The translations under genes and the position numbers were made by a program. Positions 42,169 to 51,662 of a DNA stretch of 64,000 nt are shown piece after piece. The notes beneath the pieces were generated by a model, which saw only the letters and a program-made list of their open reading frames with translations, did no database searches and was not told the origin of the DNA. The stretch is from Prolixibacter bellariivorans ATCC BAA-1284. GTDB lineage: Bacteria > Bacteroidota > Bacteroidia > Bacteroidales > Prolixibacteraceae. The stretch covers positions 1 through 64,000 of the forward strand of contig NZ_JHXO01000001.1 in the NCBI RefSeq assembly GCF_000621705.1. Reading direction: 5' to 3'. How positions within the stretch are numbered: position 1 is the first letter of the stretch; the number at the start of each line of letters is the position of its first letter.

Positions 42169-42633
42169 TTATTCGAAGTGGTAAAGGAAAATCAGCGTAG
42201 CAGTAAATGCCGGCTTTTTCTTGTCTTTGATTTCCAGTTCCACATTAAGTTCTGCCTTGGTCGTGCCACGAAGATTTACCACCGATTTCAGTTTGGCCCG
42301 CAAACGAATCTCATCTTCTACACGAACCGCCTCGCTAAACTTCAATTTATCGATTCCGTAGTTGACCAGCATTTTCACATTGTGAAACTCTGCAATCTGC
42401 TCCCAAAGATAAGGAAGAACAGAAAGCGTCAGATATCCGTGGGCAATGGTTGTTTGAAACGGACTTTCCGTTTTCGCTCTTTCGGGATCGGTATGAATCC
42501 ATTGGTGATCGAGTGTCGCATCTGCGAAAAGGTTGATTTGTTCCTGCGTAATTTTCAGGTATTCGGAAACACCCATCTCCTTCCCGTCATACGCCTTGAA
42601 TTCTTCAAAGCTGCCGATAACTAATTTACTCAT
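42169..42633 (-). CDS. MaoC-like (R)-specific enoyl-CoA hydratase/dehydratase
   Basis: 154 residues, single hot-dog domain, cytoplasmic. The catalytic residues of the MaoC/PhaJ family are seen: FADATLDHQWIHTD provides the Asp42/His47 pair, and IAHGYLTLSVLP forms the following conserved loop. Members hydrate trans-2-enoyl-CoA to (R)-3-hydroxyacyl-CoA or act on related thioesters. It is alone, so the pathway (fatty acid or branched-chain acid degradation, or PHA precursors) is not decided. Normal length. Confidence 0.93.
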   Translation of the reverse strand: MSKLVIGSFEEFKAYDGKEMGVSEYLKITQEQINLFADATLDHQWIHTDPERAKTESPFQTTIAHGYLTLSVLPYLWEQIAEFHNVKMLVNYGIDKLKFSEAVRVEDEIRLRAKLKSVVNLRGTTKAELNVELEIKDKKKPAFTATLIFLYHFE

Positions 42634-42729
42634 CGTTCAATTTGGTTTTAATTTTGATTCAGCTGGCAAGATAAATCATTTTCGCCAATCATCCGACGAA
42701 AAATCGAAGCCGCTGACGGCAATACACTG

Positions 42730-43863
42730 TCAATCTTCTGTTTTCATTTCTTGGTTTTCCAGTATATTTTCACCTTCAACTTTGTTGGTATCACTCAGAA
42801 AAACAGCAAAAGGTCGTAGGCTGGGAACCTCTTCCAGGATAATTTTCACCACACCAACAATCGGGATGAACAGCACCATGCCTGATACTCCCCAGACCAT
42901 CCCCCCGACGATGACTGAGATGAGCACCACGAAAGCATTGATTTTAGTGGAAGAGCCCACCAACCACGGCCGTACCAGGTTTTCCTGCAACATGTTGGCT
43001 GCCCACAACAATCCGAGTACCAGAAGCGGAATCAATAAGGAATCGGAGGTGAGCAACGCATAGCCCACCACCACAATCATGGCAATCAGGTTTCCCACAT
43101 AAGGAATCAGGTTGAGCAGCGCAATCATTACCGCGAAGAAAAGGGCATAGTTAACGCCCAAACTTATCAGGACGATGAAATCCATGACAGCTGTGGTCAT
43201 GGTCAGCCAAAGTACACCGACCATGTACTTTTCGATCATCTTCTGAATCTTGAAGAAAATATGACTTACCGATTCGCGGTTTTCCCGGTCGCGATAACGT
43301 TCCTTTACGAATTGGGCCGGTAATTCACGATAGTACAAAAGGAAATAAACAAACACCGGCATCAGGAAAACATACATGAGCGTTTGCCCGATGGTGGTTA
43401 CGTGTTTCAAAAAGTAGGACGCCACTTTCTCAACCTGTCCAACCAAAAGCTTCTGCAAGTCGCTCCCCTGCGGAATAATATTTAAATGTGCCTCAACAAA
43501 GTCTTTCACATCGTTAATGTACACCGACAGCTTCCCCGTAATGGAGGGCAATTCACTACTGATGGCCACCACCTGCGAACCCAGGAAGTAAATGAGCGCC
43601 CCAATAATGATGAGAAACAATATCAGTGAAGTGAGAATGGCCAACGGCCGTTTCCATCCGTGCTTTTCCAGGAAAATGACCAGGGGGACCAAAAGAAAGG
43701 AAAACAAGATGGCCCATGCCAGCGGCACCAGGATACTACGTCCAACAATCAGGAATACGATCATCAGAGCAATCGTGGCGCTCCAATAGAAATACGCGGG
43801 AATATTCGGCTTGATGTCTTTCTCCATAATTGCTGTCTGCTCAGGTAGTGTTGTCTGACTCAA
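42730..43863 (-). CDS. AI-2E family transporter
   Basis: 377 residues with about eight membrane helices in the AI-2E (formerly UPF0118/TqsA/PerM) arrangement: two N-terminal helices (residues 25-60), a long periplasmic region with amphipathic helices, then GQTLMYVFLMPVFVYFLLYY, ISLGVNYALFFAVMIALLNLIPYVGNLIA and WGVSGMVLFIPIVGVVKII. The NLIPYVGN turn is characteristic. Relatives export autoinducer-2 or move Na+/H+. Specific substrate unknown. Single gene, divergent in function from its neighbours and separated from the ABC efflux operon by a terminator. Confidence 0.92.
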   Translation of the reverse strand: MSQTTLPEQTAIMEKDIKPNIPAYFYWSATIALMIVFLIVGRSILVPLAWAILFSFLLVPLVIFLEKHGWKRPLAILTSLILFLIIIGALIYFLGSQVVAISSELPSITGKLSVYINDVKDFVEAHLNIIPQGSDLQKLLVGQVEKVASYFLKHVTTIGQTLMYVFLMPVFVYFLLYYRELPAQFVKERYRDRENRESVSHIFFKIQKMIEKYMVGVLWLTMTTAVMDFIVLISLGVNYALFFAVMIALLNLIPYVGNLIAMIVVVGYALLTSDSLLIPLLVLGLLWAANMLQENLVRPWLVGSSTKINAFVVLISVIVGGMVWGVSGMVLFIPIVGVVKIILEEVPSLRPFAVFLSDTNKVEGENILENQEMKTED

Positions 43864-43918
43864 TAAACCAACAAACGCATTATTTCGTTCATCAAATTAC
43901 GAAATCCGCTGTATGGCA

Positions 43919-43963
43919 CAAAAAATAGTCCCCGCAATCCGGAAAAACCGGGACAGGGACTAT
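43919..43963 (-). terminator. Terminator of efflux operon
   Basis: ATAGTCCC (43925-43932) pairs with GGGACTAT (43956-43963) around a CCGG-containing inner hairpin; on the minus strand it is followed by TTTTTTG. Confidence 0.85.
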
Positions 43964-43996
43964 CGCTTAAATAACCACAGTGCTACGAAAAGCGTC

Positions 43997-45196
43997 TTAC
44001 ATCCTGCGATGTTTTTTTACAATTCCTGTAAACGAAATCCAGGCAGTACCAAAATAGAAAAATGCCATTACCCAAAGAATAAACCACTCACGGCTCACCT
44101 GATGAAACGTAGCACTCATCTGGTGAAGCTTAATAAAGCCTTCGATGCCCGGCGTGCTCGGAATGATTTGTGCCAGCCCGCGCCAGAAAGCAGGCATGGA
44201 TTCCACCGGCCATGAAATTCCGCTTAAAAAAAGGATGGGAATGGAAAGAAAGATCAGGAACATGATGGATTGTTCCCGTTTCCGGAACCACGAAACCATC
44301 GTCAGCCCGAGGAAGGTAACCGCGAGCATCATTGGGAATATAAACACCAGAACTTCGGGCAATGAACTTCGGACCGGGAGATGAAATACCCGGAAGACAA
44401 CGCCGAAAAGATAAATGGCATGGATTAGGTATATGGAAATATAGGCTCCTGCTTTTCCCAGAATAATAGTGAGGGCGCTATTGACCGTGCTCCCTTTAAG
44501 TATGGCAAAATGGAAAGAATTCTGCTCGCGCTGGCTTCCGCCCAGCATACCAATTCCAATAAGCAACGTTTGCTGCAAAATCAATATCAACACCGCCGGC
44601 ATTACATAGGTACCATAGCCTCCGGTTCGGTTATACAACGGTGTTTCCACCAAACCAAGCGGAGTTGTCTGCGCCTTTGCTTGTATGAGGGTAGCGCCAT
44701 GGGCCATCGCCCGCTGCACTTTGATTTGCCCGGCAAGGGTTCCGGCCGCGTAATTGGCGCCCTGCAGCACCTGTTTGTAATTCATGAAATAGCTGGCATC
44801 GCAGTACACCGAAACAGTTGCTTGCTGCTGTTTATAGATATTAGCAGCAAATCCTTTCGGAATAAGCAATACACCATCTACTTTCCCCTTGTAGAAATCG
44901 CTCTCTGCCTCATTCAGGCTTCCAGGCATCTCCTTGATCTTCATCTCTTCAGTCGCATCAATCATTCGGGTCAACTGCCGGCTGAGGCCGGTCCCGTCCA
45001 GATCGACCAGCGCTACCGGAGCATCGCGTAACACTTCGGTACTGTATGCGTAGCCATATAGTAACGGATAGGCAGCCGCGGCAATGACAAGAATGAGCAA
45101 CACCCCGAAATCGGACAGAATGTTGATATACTCCTGCCTCCAAACGCTAAACACGCTCCGTATCCCTCCTATCAGTCCTGTTTTATTTTTTCTCAT
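43997..45196 (-). CDS. ABC-2 type efflux permease (second)
   Basis: 399 residues. It has an N-terminal membrane helix, a large extracytoplasmic domain (about 50-190; VALVDLDGTGLSRQLTRMID and the DGVLLIPKGF strand) and five C-terminal helices (about 215-390), the YhiI/YhhJ/DrrB arrangement that exports drugs or lipids. It pairs with the very similar upstream permease (same DLD/DAD-(S/G)-LSRQ-(V/L)TRMIDAT segment), so the two form a heterodimer. No ATPase lies in this operon. 12 bp after its partner. Confidence 0.9.
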   Translation of the reverse strand: MRKNKTGLIGGIRSVFSVWRQEYINILSDFGVLLILVIAAAAYPLLYGYAYSTEVLRDAPVALVDLDGTGLSRQLTRMIDATEEMKIKEMPGSLNEAESDFYKGKVDGVLLIPKGFAANIYKQQQATVSVYCDASYFMNYKQVLQGANYAAGTLAGQIKVQRAMAHGATLIQAKAQTTPLGLVETPLYNRTGGYGTYVMPAVLILILQQTLLIGIGMLGGSQREQNSFHFAILKGSTVNSALTIILGKAGAYISIYLIHAIYLFGVVFRVFHLPVRSSLPEVLVFIFPMMLAVTFLGLTMVSWFRKREQSIMFLIFLSIPILFLSGISWPVESMPAFWRGLAQIIPSTPGIEGFIKLHQMSATFHQVSREWFILWVMAFFYFGTAWISFTGIVKKHRRM

Positions 45197-45208
45197 AGTC
45201 GAAAACGC

Positions 45209-46396
45209 TTAAATCCTGTGCCAGTATTCCGGAGCATAACTTACCCGTTTGAGCTTATGCAAAGCCAGCCATGGAAGAACCAGGAATGCACTCAAACCAG
45301 CAATCGTCAGCAGATCGACAGCTAGAGGCGCTCCCCGGAACGCCTGATCGATAAACAGCTTCAGGAAATGACTAAACGGAAAAAGCATCCCAAACAACTT
45401 TGCTCCCAAAGGCATCGCGGAATACGGAAACGTTAATCCTGAAAAGGTAAAAGCCATGGCTCCATATGACGAGGCTATGCTTAGGCACATGCGAAGACTG
45501 GGAAAGACGCTGACAAAAAAAATACTGACCGCCTGGTAAGTAACCACAAACAACAGTGTTCCAAACAAAATCAACCCCAAACTTCCCCGCAAGGGCATCC
45601 CGAAATAGCTGAATTGCCCAATAACCATAAGAAAGGCAATCAACAGGAATACCAAACTGTAAGGCAACATTTTTCCAAACAACCCTTTTATCACATTTCC
45701 GCCTGCACTGTCGAGCCAATCGGATGCCGTTCCGTCTTTGAGCTCCGTTCCCAGGGCATAAACGGTAACGGTCATAATAAAAATCTGGAGCATCACCGGA
45801 AGGAAACAGGATACCAGATAATAGAAATAGCTAGTATACGGATTGAACAACACGTGAGTATCGAGGCGGATAGGTTGGATTTGAGCCATGGCCTGGTTTG
45901 GTGTGCTCCCTTTCTTTTCGCTGGTCGATAAGGCGATGCCGGCCGAAACCGTTCCAACCACCGTTTTAATATCACGCTGAAGCAAACTGCCCGGTATCAG
46001 GAACGCATTGTTGTAATAAGCCACCACATTGGGAGCGGTTCCGCGATAAACATCCTTTTCCATCCCGGTAGGAAAAACAACTAAGCCATATACCTTTTTC
46101 TCCTGCAACAATGCTTTCCCCTGAGCCAAATCATCCACTTCACGGGTAATCCGGATGGAAGAAGTCGCATCGATCATGCGGGTTACCTGCCGCGAAAGAG
46201 AAGAATGATCGGCATCGTAAACCGCTACCGGCAGATTTTCGGGCTTGCCCCCCTGAAACATGGTGATAAAAAACACGAATGTAGCCAGGGGCAAAACGAG
46301 CATCAGCAACAAATACACCCGGTCGGAGGCCATGCGCCCCAGCTCTCGACGTAAAGTATTCCAGACTCCGTGCTGTGAATTATCGCTCATTGCCAT
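45209..46396 (-). CDS. ABC-2 type efflux permease (first)
   Basis: About 395 residues from ATG at 46396 (MAMSDNS), preceded by GGAAAG. An upstream TTG at 46444 overlaps the hlyD stop codon and is an alternative if coupling matters. Architecture is that of its partner: helix 1 (LLLMLVLPLATFVFFITMF), extracytoplasmic domain with YDADHSSLSRQVTRMIDAT, and five helices near the C-terminus. It belongs to the efflux cassette tetR-tolC-hlyD-permease-permease. Its ATPase must be encoded elsewhere or by an ATP-independent pairing, which the sequence does not show. Confidence 0.88.
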   Translation of the reverse strand: MAMSDNSQHGVWNTLRRELGRMASDRVYLLLMLVLPLATFVFFITMFQGGKPENLPVAVYDADHSSLSRQVTRMIDATSSIRITREVDDLAQGKALLQEKKVYGLVVFPTGMEKDVYRGTAPNVVAYYNNAFLIPGSLLQRDIKTVVGTVSAGIALSTSEKKGSTPNQAMAQIQPIRLDTHVLFNPYTSYFYYLVSCFLPVMLQIFIMTVTVYALGTELKDGTASDWLDSAGGNVIKGLFGKMLPYSLVFLLIAFLMVIGQFSYFGMPLRGSLGLILFGTLLFVVTYQAVSIFFVSVFPSLRMCLSIASSYGAMAFTFSGLTFPYSAMPLGAKLFGMLFPFSHFLKLFIDQAFRGAPLAVDLLTIAGLSAFLVLPWLALHKLKRVSYAPEYWHRI

Positions 46397-46440
46397 AGGA
46401 TCTTTCCATTTTACAATCCGGCCCAAAAGGCGCCGGGCAC

Positions 46441-47439
46441 TCAACGATTCAACGGTTTATATTTATCCCAGTTAATCAGGGCACTCATTCCGGGACGCAT
46501 CCCATCAAGCTTTTTCACCGGAACAGCACGCACCTCAAAGGTTTTCATGTCGAAATCACCGGTACTGCGCGTGGCCCGCCATGTGGCATAGTCGCCCAAC
46601 GGATTGATGTACGTAATCTTCACGGTCACCTCTTGTTTTCCGAGTGCAGGAATGCTTACGTTGAATTCGTCACCCATCCTCATTTTGGCCAGCATGTCTT
46701 CACGGATATTAAAGGTTACCCAGATGTCATTCAGATCGACAATCGTGATCACCGGAAAACCGGTACTGATCAATTCGCCTTCACCGGGAATGATATTCGA
46801 GATTTCACCGTCAATGGGTGCCTCCAGTTTTGTTTCTTTCAAATACGATTCGACTTCCGAAACGGCGCCGTTGGCTTGTTCCACCATAGCATCTGCAGCT
46901 GCCTTATCTTCCGAACGGGCTCCCTTCACAGCCATATCATATTGAGCCCGTGCCGCACGGGCTGTCATCTCTGCCGCTTCCTTTTGCGTTTCAACTTCAT
47001 CCTTTTGCTGCAACGGAATCACGCCTTCGTTATAAAGATTCAATACCCGCTCATAAGTTTTGGCCGCCAACTCCGATGCCGCCTCCGCCTTCATCCACAT
47101 ATTCTTAGCCGCGACAATCTTCTCAACCCTGGTCCCTTTATCCGCCTTGTTTTTCTGCGCTACAGCAGCTGAACGAGCCGCACGGGCCTGTTCCAGTTTG
47201 GCTTCTACTTCCGAACTGCTAATGGTGAGTAAAACCTCACCGCGCGTTACTTTCTGCCCTTCCTTTACCGGAATGCTGTTAACACGACCTGCCAGCTTCG
47301 ATGCAACCTTGATTTCCTTCGCATCCACTTCGCCCTGCAACATGGTAGGCGCCGGCTTAAAAGCAAACCACCCAACCAATGTCAGGACAACCAACGCAGC
47401 TACAATCGCTGCTCCGATAGTTAAATTCTTATTGTTCAT
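46441..47439 (-). CDS. HlyD/EmrA-type periplasmic adaptor
   Basis: 332 residues. One N-terminal membrane helix (IGAAIVAALVVLTLVGWFAF, about 8-27) anchors a periplasmic adaptor: lipoyl/barrel-sandwich halves (GRVNSIPVKEGQKVTRGEVLLTI in two parts and the matching half EAPIDGEISNIIPGEGELI), a helical hairpin (about 85-195) with repeated QARAARSAAVAQ-like text, and a C-terminal beta-barrel (VTFNIREDMLAKMRMGDE). It connects the ABC permeases to the TolC-like channel. Overlaps the tolC-like gene by 11 bp, evidence of tight coupling. Confidence 0.92.
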   Translation of the reverse strand: MNNKNLTIGAAIVAALVVLTLVGWFAFKPAPTMLQGEVDAKEIKVASKLAGRVNSIPVKEGQKVTRGEVLLTISSSEVEAKLEQARAARSAAVAQKNKADKGTRVEKIVAAKNMWMKAEAASELAAKTYERVLNLYNEGVIPLQQKDEVETQKEAAEMTARAARAQYDMAVKGARSEDKAAADAMVEQANGAVSEVESYLKETKLEAPIDGEISNIIPGEGELISTGFPVITIVDLNDIWVTFNIREDMLAKMRMGDEFNVSIPALGKQEVTVKITYINPLGDYATWRATRSTGDFDMKTFEVRAVPVKKLDGMRPGMSALINWDKYKPLNR

Positions 47440-48919
47440 AGGATATTCCTTGATTATTCATTCGAATGGTTTCAAAATCGTTGCTCCGGCCACATATCTC
47501 CAGCATTTTAGCCAGCATAACATCAAATTCATACACCACTTTCAGGCGTTCAATACGGGTTTTGGAGAGATTAAGGCTGGCATCCACCACATCAGTCGAT
47601 GAAGCCAACCCTTGCTGGAAGGCCTTGTTCTTCACCCGAAGATATTCGTCGGCAAATTCCAATGATTTCCCAAGCGATTGGTATTGTTCGTTATCGTTTT
47701 GCATTTCGAGGTATAGCTTGGTGACTGCTGTTTGAATATCAAACCGGACTTTCCTTTCATAAGCTTCCACCTGGTCTTTTGCCGATCGGGCAGCATGAAT
47801 TTTATTGACCCGGGCACGCCCGTCAAACAGATCGAACTTCAAACCAACGCCCACATACCAGTCCGGCATATACTCTGACAAATCCTTGTTATACACATTG
47901 GCGGTTCCCATCATATACACATCGGGATACCAGGCCGATTTTTCCTTTTTGATACCCTGGTCAGCCAGCATCTTTTTTGACTGGATTTGGCTCAAGCCAG
48001 GATTGTTGGCCAGCGCTTCGCTTTTGAACTCCTCCAAATCACCGAGGTTGGCCGTGAGGAACAGACTTGTTGACGGAAAAAAGTTACCATTCTTTTCCAG
48101 CGTACTTTGAAGTGAAGTCCGGATGAGGTCGGCATCGCGTTGTGCTTTGTTAAATTCCCGTTCCGCATCCGCATAGGCCACTTCAGCATGTAATCGCTCG
48201 GCAGCTGCAATCATTCCATTTGCTTCCAGTTTACGTGCATCGTCCAGGTGCTTGGCCATTCCTTCCATCACCTCCCGGCGCACTTCCACTACTTTTTCAG
48301 CCAGTCGTAATCCAAAATACCGCTGCACCAAGTCGGAAACCTGCTCTGCCGAAGTTGCTTTCAGTTTTGCATCTGCAACCTCAACTTTAATTTCGGCTGC
48401 TTTATTTGCCGCATCTATTTTTCCTCCGGTGAACAATGGCCAAAACATAGTCGCGTCAACGGTTCCAAACCTGTCTTTCTGAATAATCTGGATCCAATTC
48501 GTTCCCTCAATCTGTTCCAGACCGGCAGCCAGTTGTTGCCTGATTTGCGGCGTGGCAACATCAGGAGAGAAGCTTCCGTAGCCAGCCAGCGTTTGATACA
48601 AAGGGGTGATGGCATCCTTAACCGGTGTCAAATCGAGGTGAATCGGATCGGACATTGCCACATAGTTGGCTGATAACGAAACATGCGGAAAACGAAGGCC
48701 TCCGGTGGCTTTCTTCTCATATTCGCTTTGCTTCTTTTCCGAACCGGCCATTTTGATCATCCCATTGGCCTCATATAGTTGATGCAACGCGTCAGCAAAA
48801 GAAATAGTCACCGTATCGGCAGCATCACTTTCCCCTTCCTGCGCCCATGCTGACGGGACGGTTAGTGTCATCAAAATTCCCAGGAGAACAGGAAACTTTT
48901 TCATTTTTTTTCTTGTCAT
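47429..48919 (-). CDS. TolC-family outer-membrane efflux channel
   Basis: 496 residues. Signal peptide MKKFPVLLGILMTLTVPSAWA (from the internal Met6) cleaved near AQEG. It has the two OEP repeats of TolC, each with long helical hairpins and two beta strands (VSDLVQRYFGLRLAEKVVEVRREV, and AVTKLYLEMQNDNEQYQSLGKSLEFADEYL in pieces); the VVDASLNLSKTRIERLKVVYEFDVM helix lies near the end. It forms the outer-membrane duct of the tripartite pump. Start at 48919 or at Met6 (48904); the gene overlaps hlyD by 11 bp. Confidence 0.92.
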   Translation of the reverse strand: MTRKKMKKFPVLLGILMTLTVPSAWAQEGESDAADTVTISFADALHQLYEANGMIKMAGSEKKQSEYEKKATGGLRFPHVSLSANYVAMSDPIHLDLTPVKDAITPLYQTLAGYGSFSPDVATPQIRQQLAAGLEQIEGTNWIQIIQKDRFGTVDATMFWPLFTGGKIDAANKAAEIKVEVADAKLKATSAEQVSDLVQRYFGLRLAEKVVEVRREVMEGMAKHLDDARKLEANGMIAAAERLHAEVAYADAEREFNKAQRDADLIRTSLQSTLEKNGNFFPSTSLFLTANLGDLEEFKSEALANNPGLSQIQSKKMLADQGIKKEKSAWYPDVYMMGTANVYNKDLSEYMPDWYVGVGLKFDLFDGRARVNKIHAARSAKDQVEAYERKVRFDIQTAVTKLYLEMQNDNEQYQSLGKSLEFADEYLRVKNKAFQQGLASSTDVVDASLNLSKTRIERLKVVYEFDVMLAKMLEICGRSNDFETIRMNNQGISYEQ

Positions 48920-48973
48920 TTTATGTATTCTGCCAGTTGTTTGGTATCCTTCCGAAAACCTGTGAAAAATTCA

Positions 48974-49585
48974 TCATCCACGATTTTCTCCGTCTTTTAT
49001 TCCATCAAAAATAACATCCACAATTCCATTAAAAACCTGTTCCGGCGTATGTGGAATTCGCTGCTTCAAAGCTGGCGGCAACGATTCGCGATACCGCGGA
49101 TCCAACAAGTTTTCCACCGAGATCAAAAAAATGAGCAATCCCATATTTGTCTTGTCATTTTCCTGTAAAAAACCCTGTCTTACACCTTCCGCCAACAAAT
49201 TGTTCAGGTACATCAATGCCGCTTCCTTCTTGAACTGATTCAGTACTTCCCAGGCATCGGGTACATGTTCGCGAATGTCTTTTGAGAACACTGCTACGTC
49301 GTTCAGCCACATGCCCACCACTGTTAGCTGAGCTTTTAGTATTTCCCGGTAGGTAAGGCCCGGCTGATTCATTGCGGCTTCAATATCCTGCTGAAACTTC
49401 TGTTTGATGAGCTCAATTACTTCATCCAGAATCTCTCTTTTACCGGTGAAATGATTATAAATCGTTTTTTTACTAATCTTCATTTCCCGTGCAATCTCTT
49501 CTACCGTAATACGGCTGTACCCGAAACGGAAATAGAGAAGTCTTGCGGTTTCAACAATCTTCTGATAATTTACGGACTTTTTCAC
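48974..49585 (-). CDS. TetR-family repressor of efflux operon
   Basis: 203 residues. N-terminal TetR helix-turn-helix (about 10-55): ARLLYFRFGYSRITVEEIAREM and ISKKTIYNHFTGKREILDEV, a very good match. The C-terminal half is the usual all-helical ligand pocket. Start GTG at 49585 behind AGGGAG. It lies first in the operon and 54 bp before the tolC-like gene, so it most likely represses its own operon and releases it on binding a drug or lipid. The ligand is unknown. Confidence 0.92.
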   Translation of the reverse strand: MKKSVNYQKIVETARLLYFRFGYSRITVEEIAREMKISKKTIYNHFTGKREILDEVIELIKQKFQQDIEAAMNQPGLTYREILKAQLTVVGMWLNDVAVFSKDIREHVPDAWEVLNQFKKEAALMYLNNLLAEGVRQGFLQENDKTNMGLLIFLISVENLLDPRYRESLPPALKQRIPHTPEQVFNGIVDVIFDGIKDGENRG

Positions 49586-49994
49586 ACTCCCTTAATTATA
49601 CTTTTTTCGTTTTTTTAGTTTCCACACAAAAGTAGCGAAGTTTTTCGTGTAGTAATCATCCAACACTATCCGTAACAAAAAATTAATCCTTTATCCGGTT
49701 GCCCCCAAAATAAAAGGAAGGTAATCCGAGGTATTCCATTAATGAGATAACACCACTTTTGGTCAAACGCCCGTGATTCATTATTTTAGCAAAAGGGTGG
49801 GCCAGTTCGGTATGACTCTCCCTTTTTTTATGTTCATCGCTGAGACAGGTGAACAACCGATACCTGCTGACGGGAATCCGGGGCAAATCATAAGCCTCAT
49901 TCCGCCTAACCCTTTCGGGGAAATACATCCGGGTATTGTCAAAAAATATTCATACCGAAATCTTTTTTTAGCCTAATCAAAATATTGAGTTGTT
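49586..49994. other. Gene-free divergent region tetR / SSS gene
   Basis: About 410 bp without a convincing gene. The -7 box of tetR lies at 49627-49634 (minus strand). No clear TetR operator palindrome was found by eye, though AT-rich stretches around 49590-49620 could hold one. Confidence 0.5.
49627..49634 (-). promoter_or_regulatory. -7 promoter box of tetR efflux operon
   Basis: On the minus strand the sequence reads TACTTTTG, an exact TAnnTTTG match, about 42 bp before the tetR start. The -33 element is weak. Confidence 0.5.
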
Positions 49995-51434
49995 ATGACA
50001 CTGATTGATGCAGTCGTTCTGATTATTTATTTCATTGTTGTTTTAGCCATCGGTATTTACCACCACCGGAAAAACGAAAGCGAAGAAGATTATTACGTGG
50101 GCGGACGCCAAATGGGAAGCTTTCATATCGGCCTCTCGGTCGTCGCTACCGATGTGGGTGGGGGATTTTCCATCGGACTTGGCGGGCTGGGTTTTGTGAT
50201 GGGCCTTTCGGGAAGCTGGATGTTGTTTACCGGTTTGATTGGTGCCTGGCTGAGTGCCGTCATCCTTATTCCTAAGATTTTTCAGTCAGCACGTGATCAA
50301 AATCTGCTTACTTTTCCTCAACTTCTGGGTACTCATTACGATAAACGAGTAGCTTTTGCGGCCGGAATTATTTCAGCCATTGGTTACATCGGTTTTACCA
50401 GTTCGCAGCTGCTGGCGGGAGCAAAACTGGCAACTGCAACCTTCCCGGAAATTGACACCAAAATTGCCCTGATTGTGATGGGTGTGATTGCCGTTGCCTA
50501 TACTGGCCTTGGCGGCCTGAAAGCGGTAATTTACACCGACAGTTTCCAATGGGCCATCCTAATGTTTGGACTGGTCTTCATTGGAATTCCATTGGGTTTT
50601 ATCGGGATTGGCGGAATGGATGGTATTAACGCTACTTTGCCTGACAAATTTTTCTCGTTACAAAATATTTCCATTGCCAAAATCATCAACTGGAGTATTA
50701 CCATTATTCCTATCTGGTTTATAGGAATGACGCTTTACCAGCGGATTTATGCCTGCAAAGATGAAAAGACGGCGAAACGCGCCTGGTACATCGCCGGCTT
50801 GTTCGAATATCCGCTGATGTCGTTCATGGGCGTTTTACTCGGAATGTTTTCCCGTGTGGCCACCATCCAGGGGATGTTTGCTGATGCCGGTTTCGCCGAT
50901 GTTAATAGCATTGATGCAGAGCTGGGACTTCCATTGCTATTGAAATATGTACTTCCTGCCGGCGTCATGGGGCTTATGCTGGCGGCTTATTTTTCAGCTG
51001 TCATGTCCACCGCCGACAGTTGTTTGATGGCTGCTTCCGGAAATATTCTGACTGATATCTTCAAATTCAAAGGCAAATCCGGACGGGGCAAAATGGTTGT
51101 CCCTCAGATAGTGACCATTATCGTGGGTGTTTTTGCCATTCTGCTGGCTTCCAGCATGCAGAATGTGCTGGAGCTGATGCTTTATTCCTACGCCTTCATG
51201 GTTTCCGGCCTCCTGATTCCCGTTCTCGGAATTCTGTATTTCAAACGAAAAGACCCCGGTGCCGCTTTCTGGTCAATGGTAACCGGCGGAACACTAACGA
51301 TTACATTGACGCTCATCAAGAAAGATTTGCCATACGGCCTTGATCCTATCTTCTTTGGTATCATTGCAGCTTTGTTAGTATTTATTCTGGTTAACCGAAT
51401 AAAAACGCCAAAGCCTGCCTACCTATATAAGTGA
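49995..51434 (+). CDS. Sodium:solute symporter (SSS family)
   Basis: 479 residues with about 13 helices, LeuT-fold sodium symporter of the SSF/SSS family. Family parts: YYVGGRQMGSFHIGLSVVATDVGGG (unwound helix 1, in two parts), the signature GGLKAVIYTDSFQWAILMFG (about 175-194) and the late MGLMLAAYFSAVMSTADSCLMAASGN segment, which carries the Na2-site Ser/Thr residues. Substrate (sugar, amino acid, proline, pantothenate or acetate) cannot be decided. The neighbouring Mrp antiporter would help maintain the Na+ gradient this protein needs. Monocistronic. Confidence 0.92.
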   Translation: MTLIDAVVLIIYFIVVLAIGIYHHRKNESEEDYYVGGRQMGSFHIGLSVVATDVGGGFSIGLGGLGFVMGLSGSWMLFTGLIGAWLSAVILIPKIFQSARDQNLLTFPQLLGTHYDKRVAFAAGIISAIGYIGFTSSQLLAGAKLATATFPEIDTKIALIVMGVIAVAYTGLGGLKAVIYTDSFQWAILMFGLVFIGIPLGFIGIGGMDGINATLPDKFFSLQNISIAKIINWSITIIPIWFIGMTLYQRIYACKDEKTAKRAWYIAGLFEYPLMSFMGVLLGMFSRVATIQGMFADAGFADVNSIDAELGLPLLLKYVLPAGVMGLMLAAYFSAVMSTADSCLMAASGNILTDIFKFKGKSGRGKMVVPQIVTIIVGVFAILLASSMQNVLELMLYSYAFMVSGLLIPVLGILYFKRKDPGAAFWSMVTGGTLTITLTLIKKDLPYGLDPIFFGIIAALLVFILVNRIKTPKPAYLYK

Positions 51435-51449
51435 TTAGGCATTTAAACG

Positions 51450-51485
51450 AAAAGGGTGACCCGCAAACAGGTCACCCTTTTTTTA
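51450..51485 (+). terminator. Intrinsic terminator of SSS gene
   Basis: AAAGGGTGACC (51451-51461) / GGTCACCCTTT (51470-51480) perfect stem, then TTTT. Confidence 0.9.
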
Positions 51486-51662
51486 AAATTATACGTTGGC
51501 ATTTAGCAATGAGTGCACTTAGGTCATGCTCCCAATCTATTTAAACTATTTCTTTAAGAAAACGGAAGGATGTACATCTTCAGTCTCTCGTGAAAACTTT
51601 ATCGAAATCACTTGAATACACTAATTAACTGTAGTTTACATGGAATATATTAAAGTATTACA

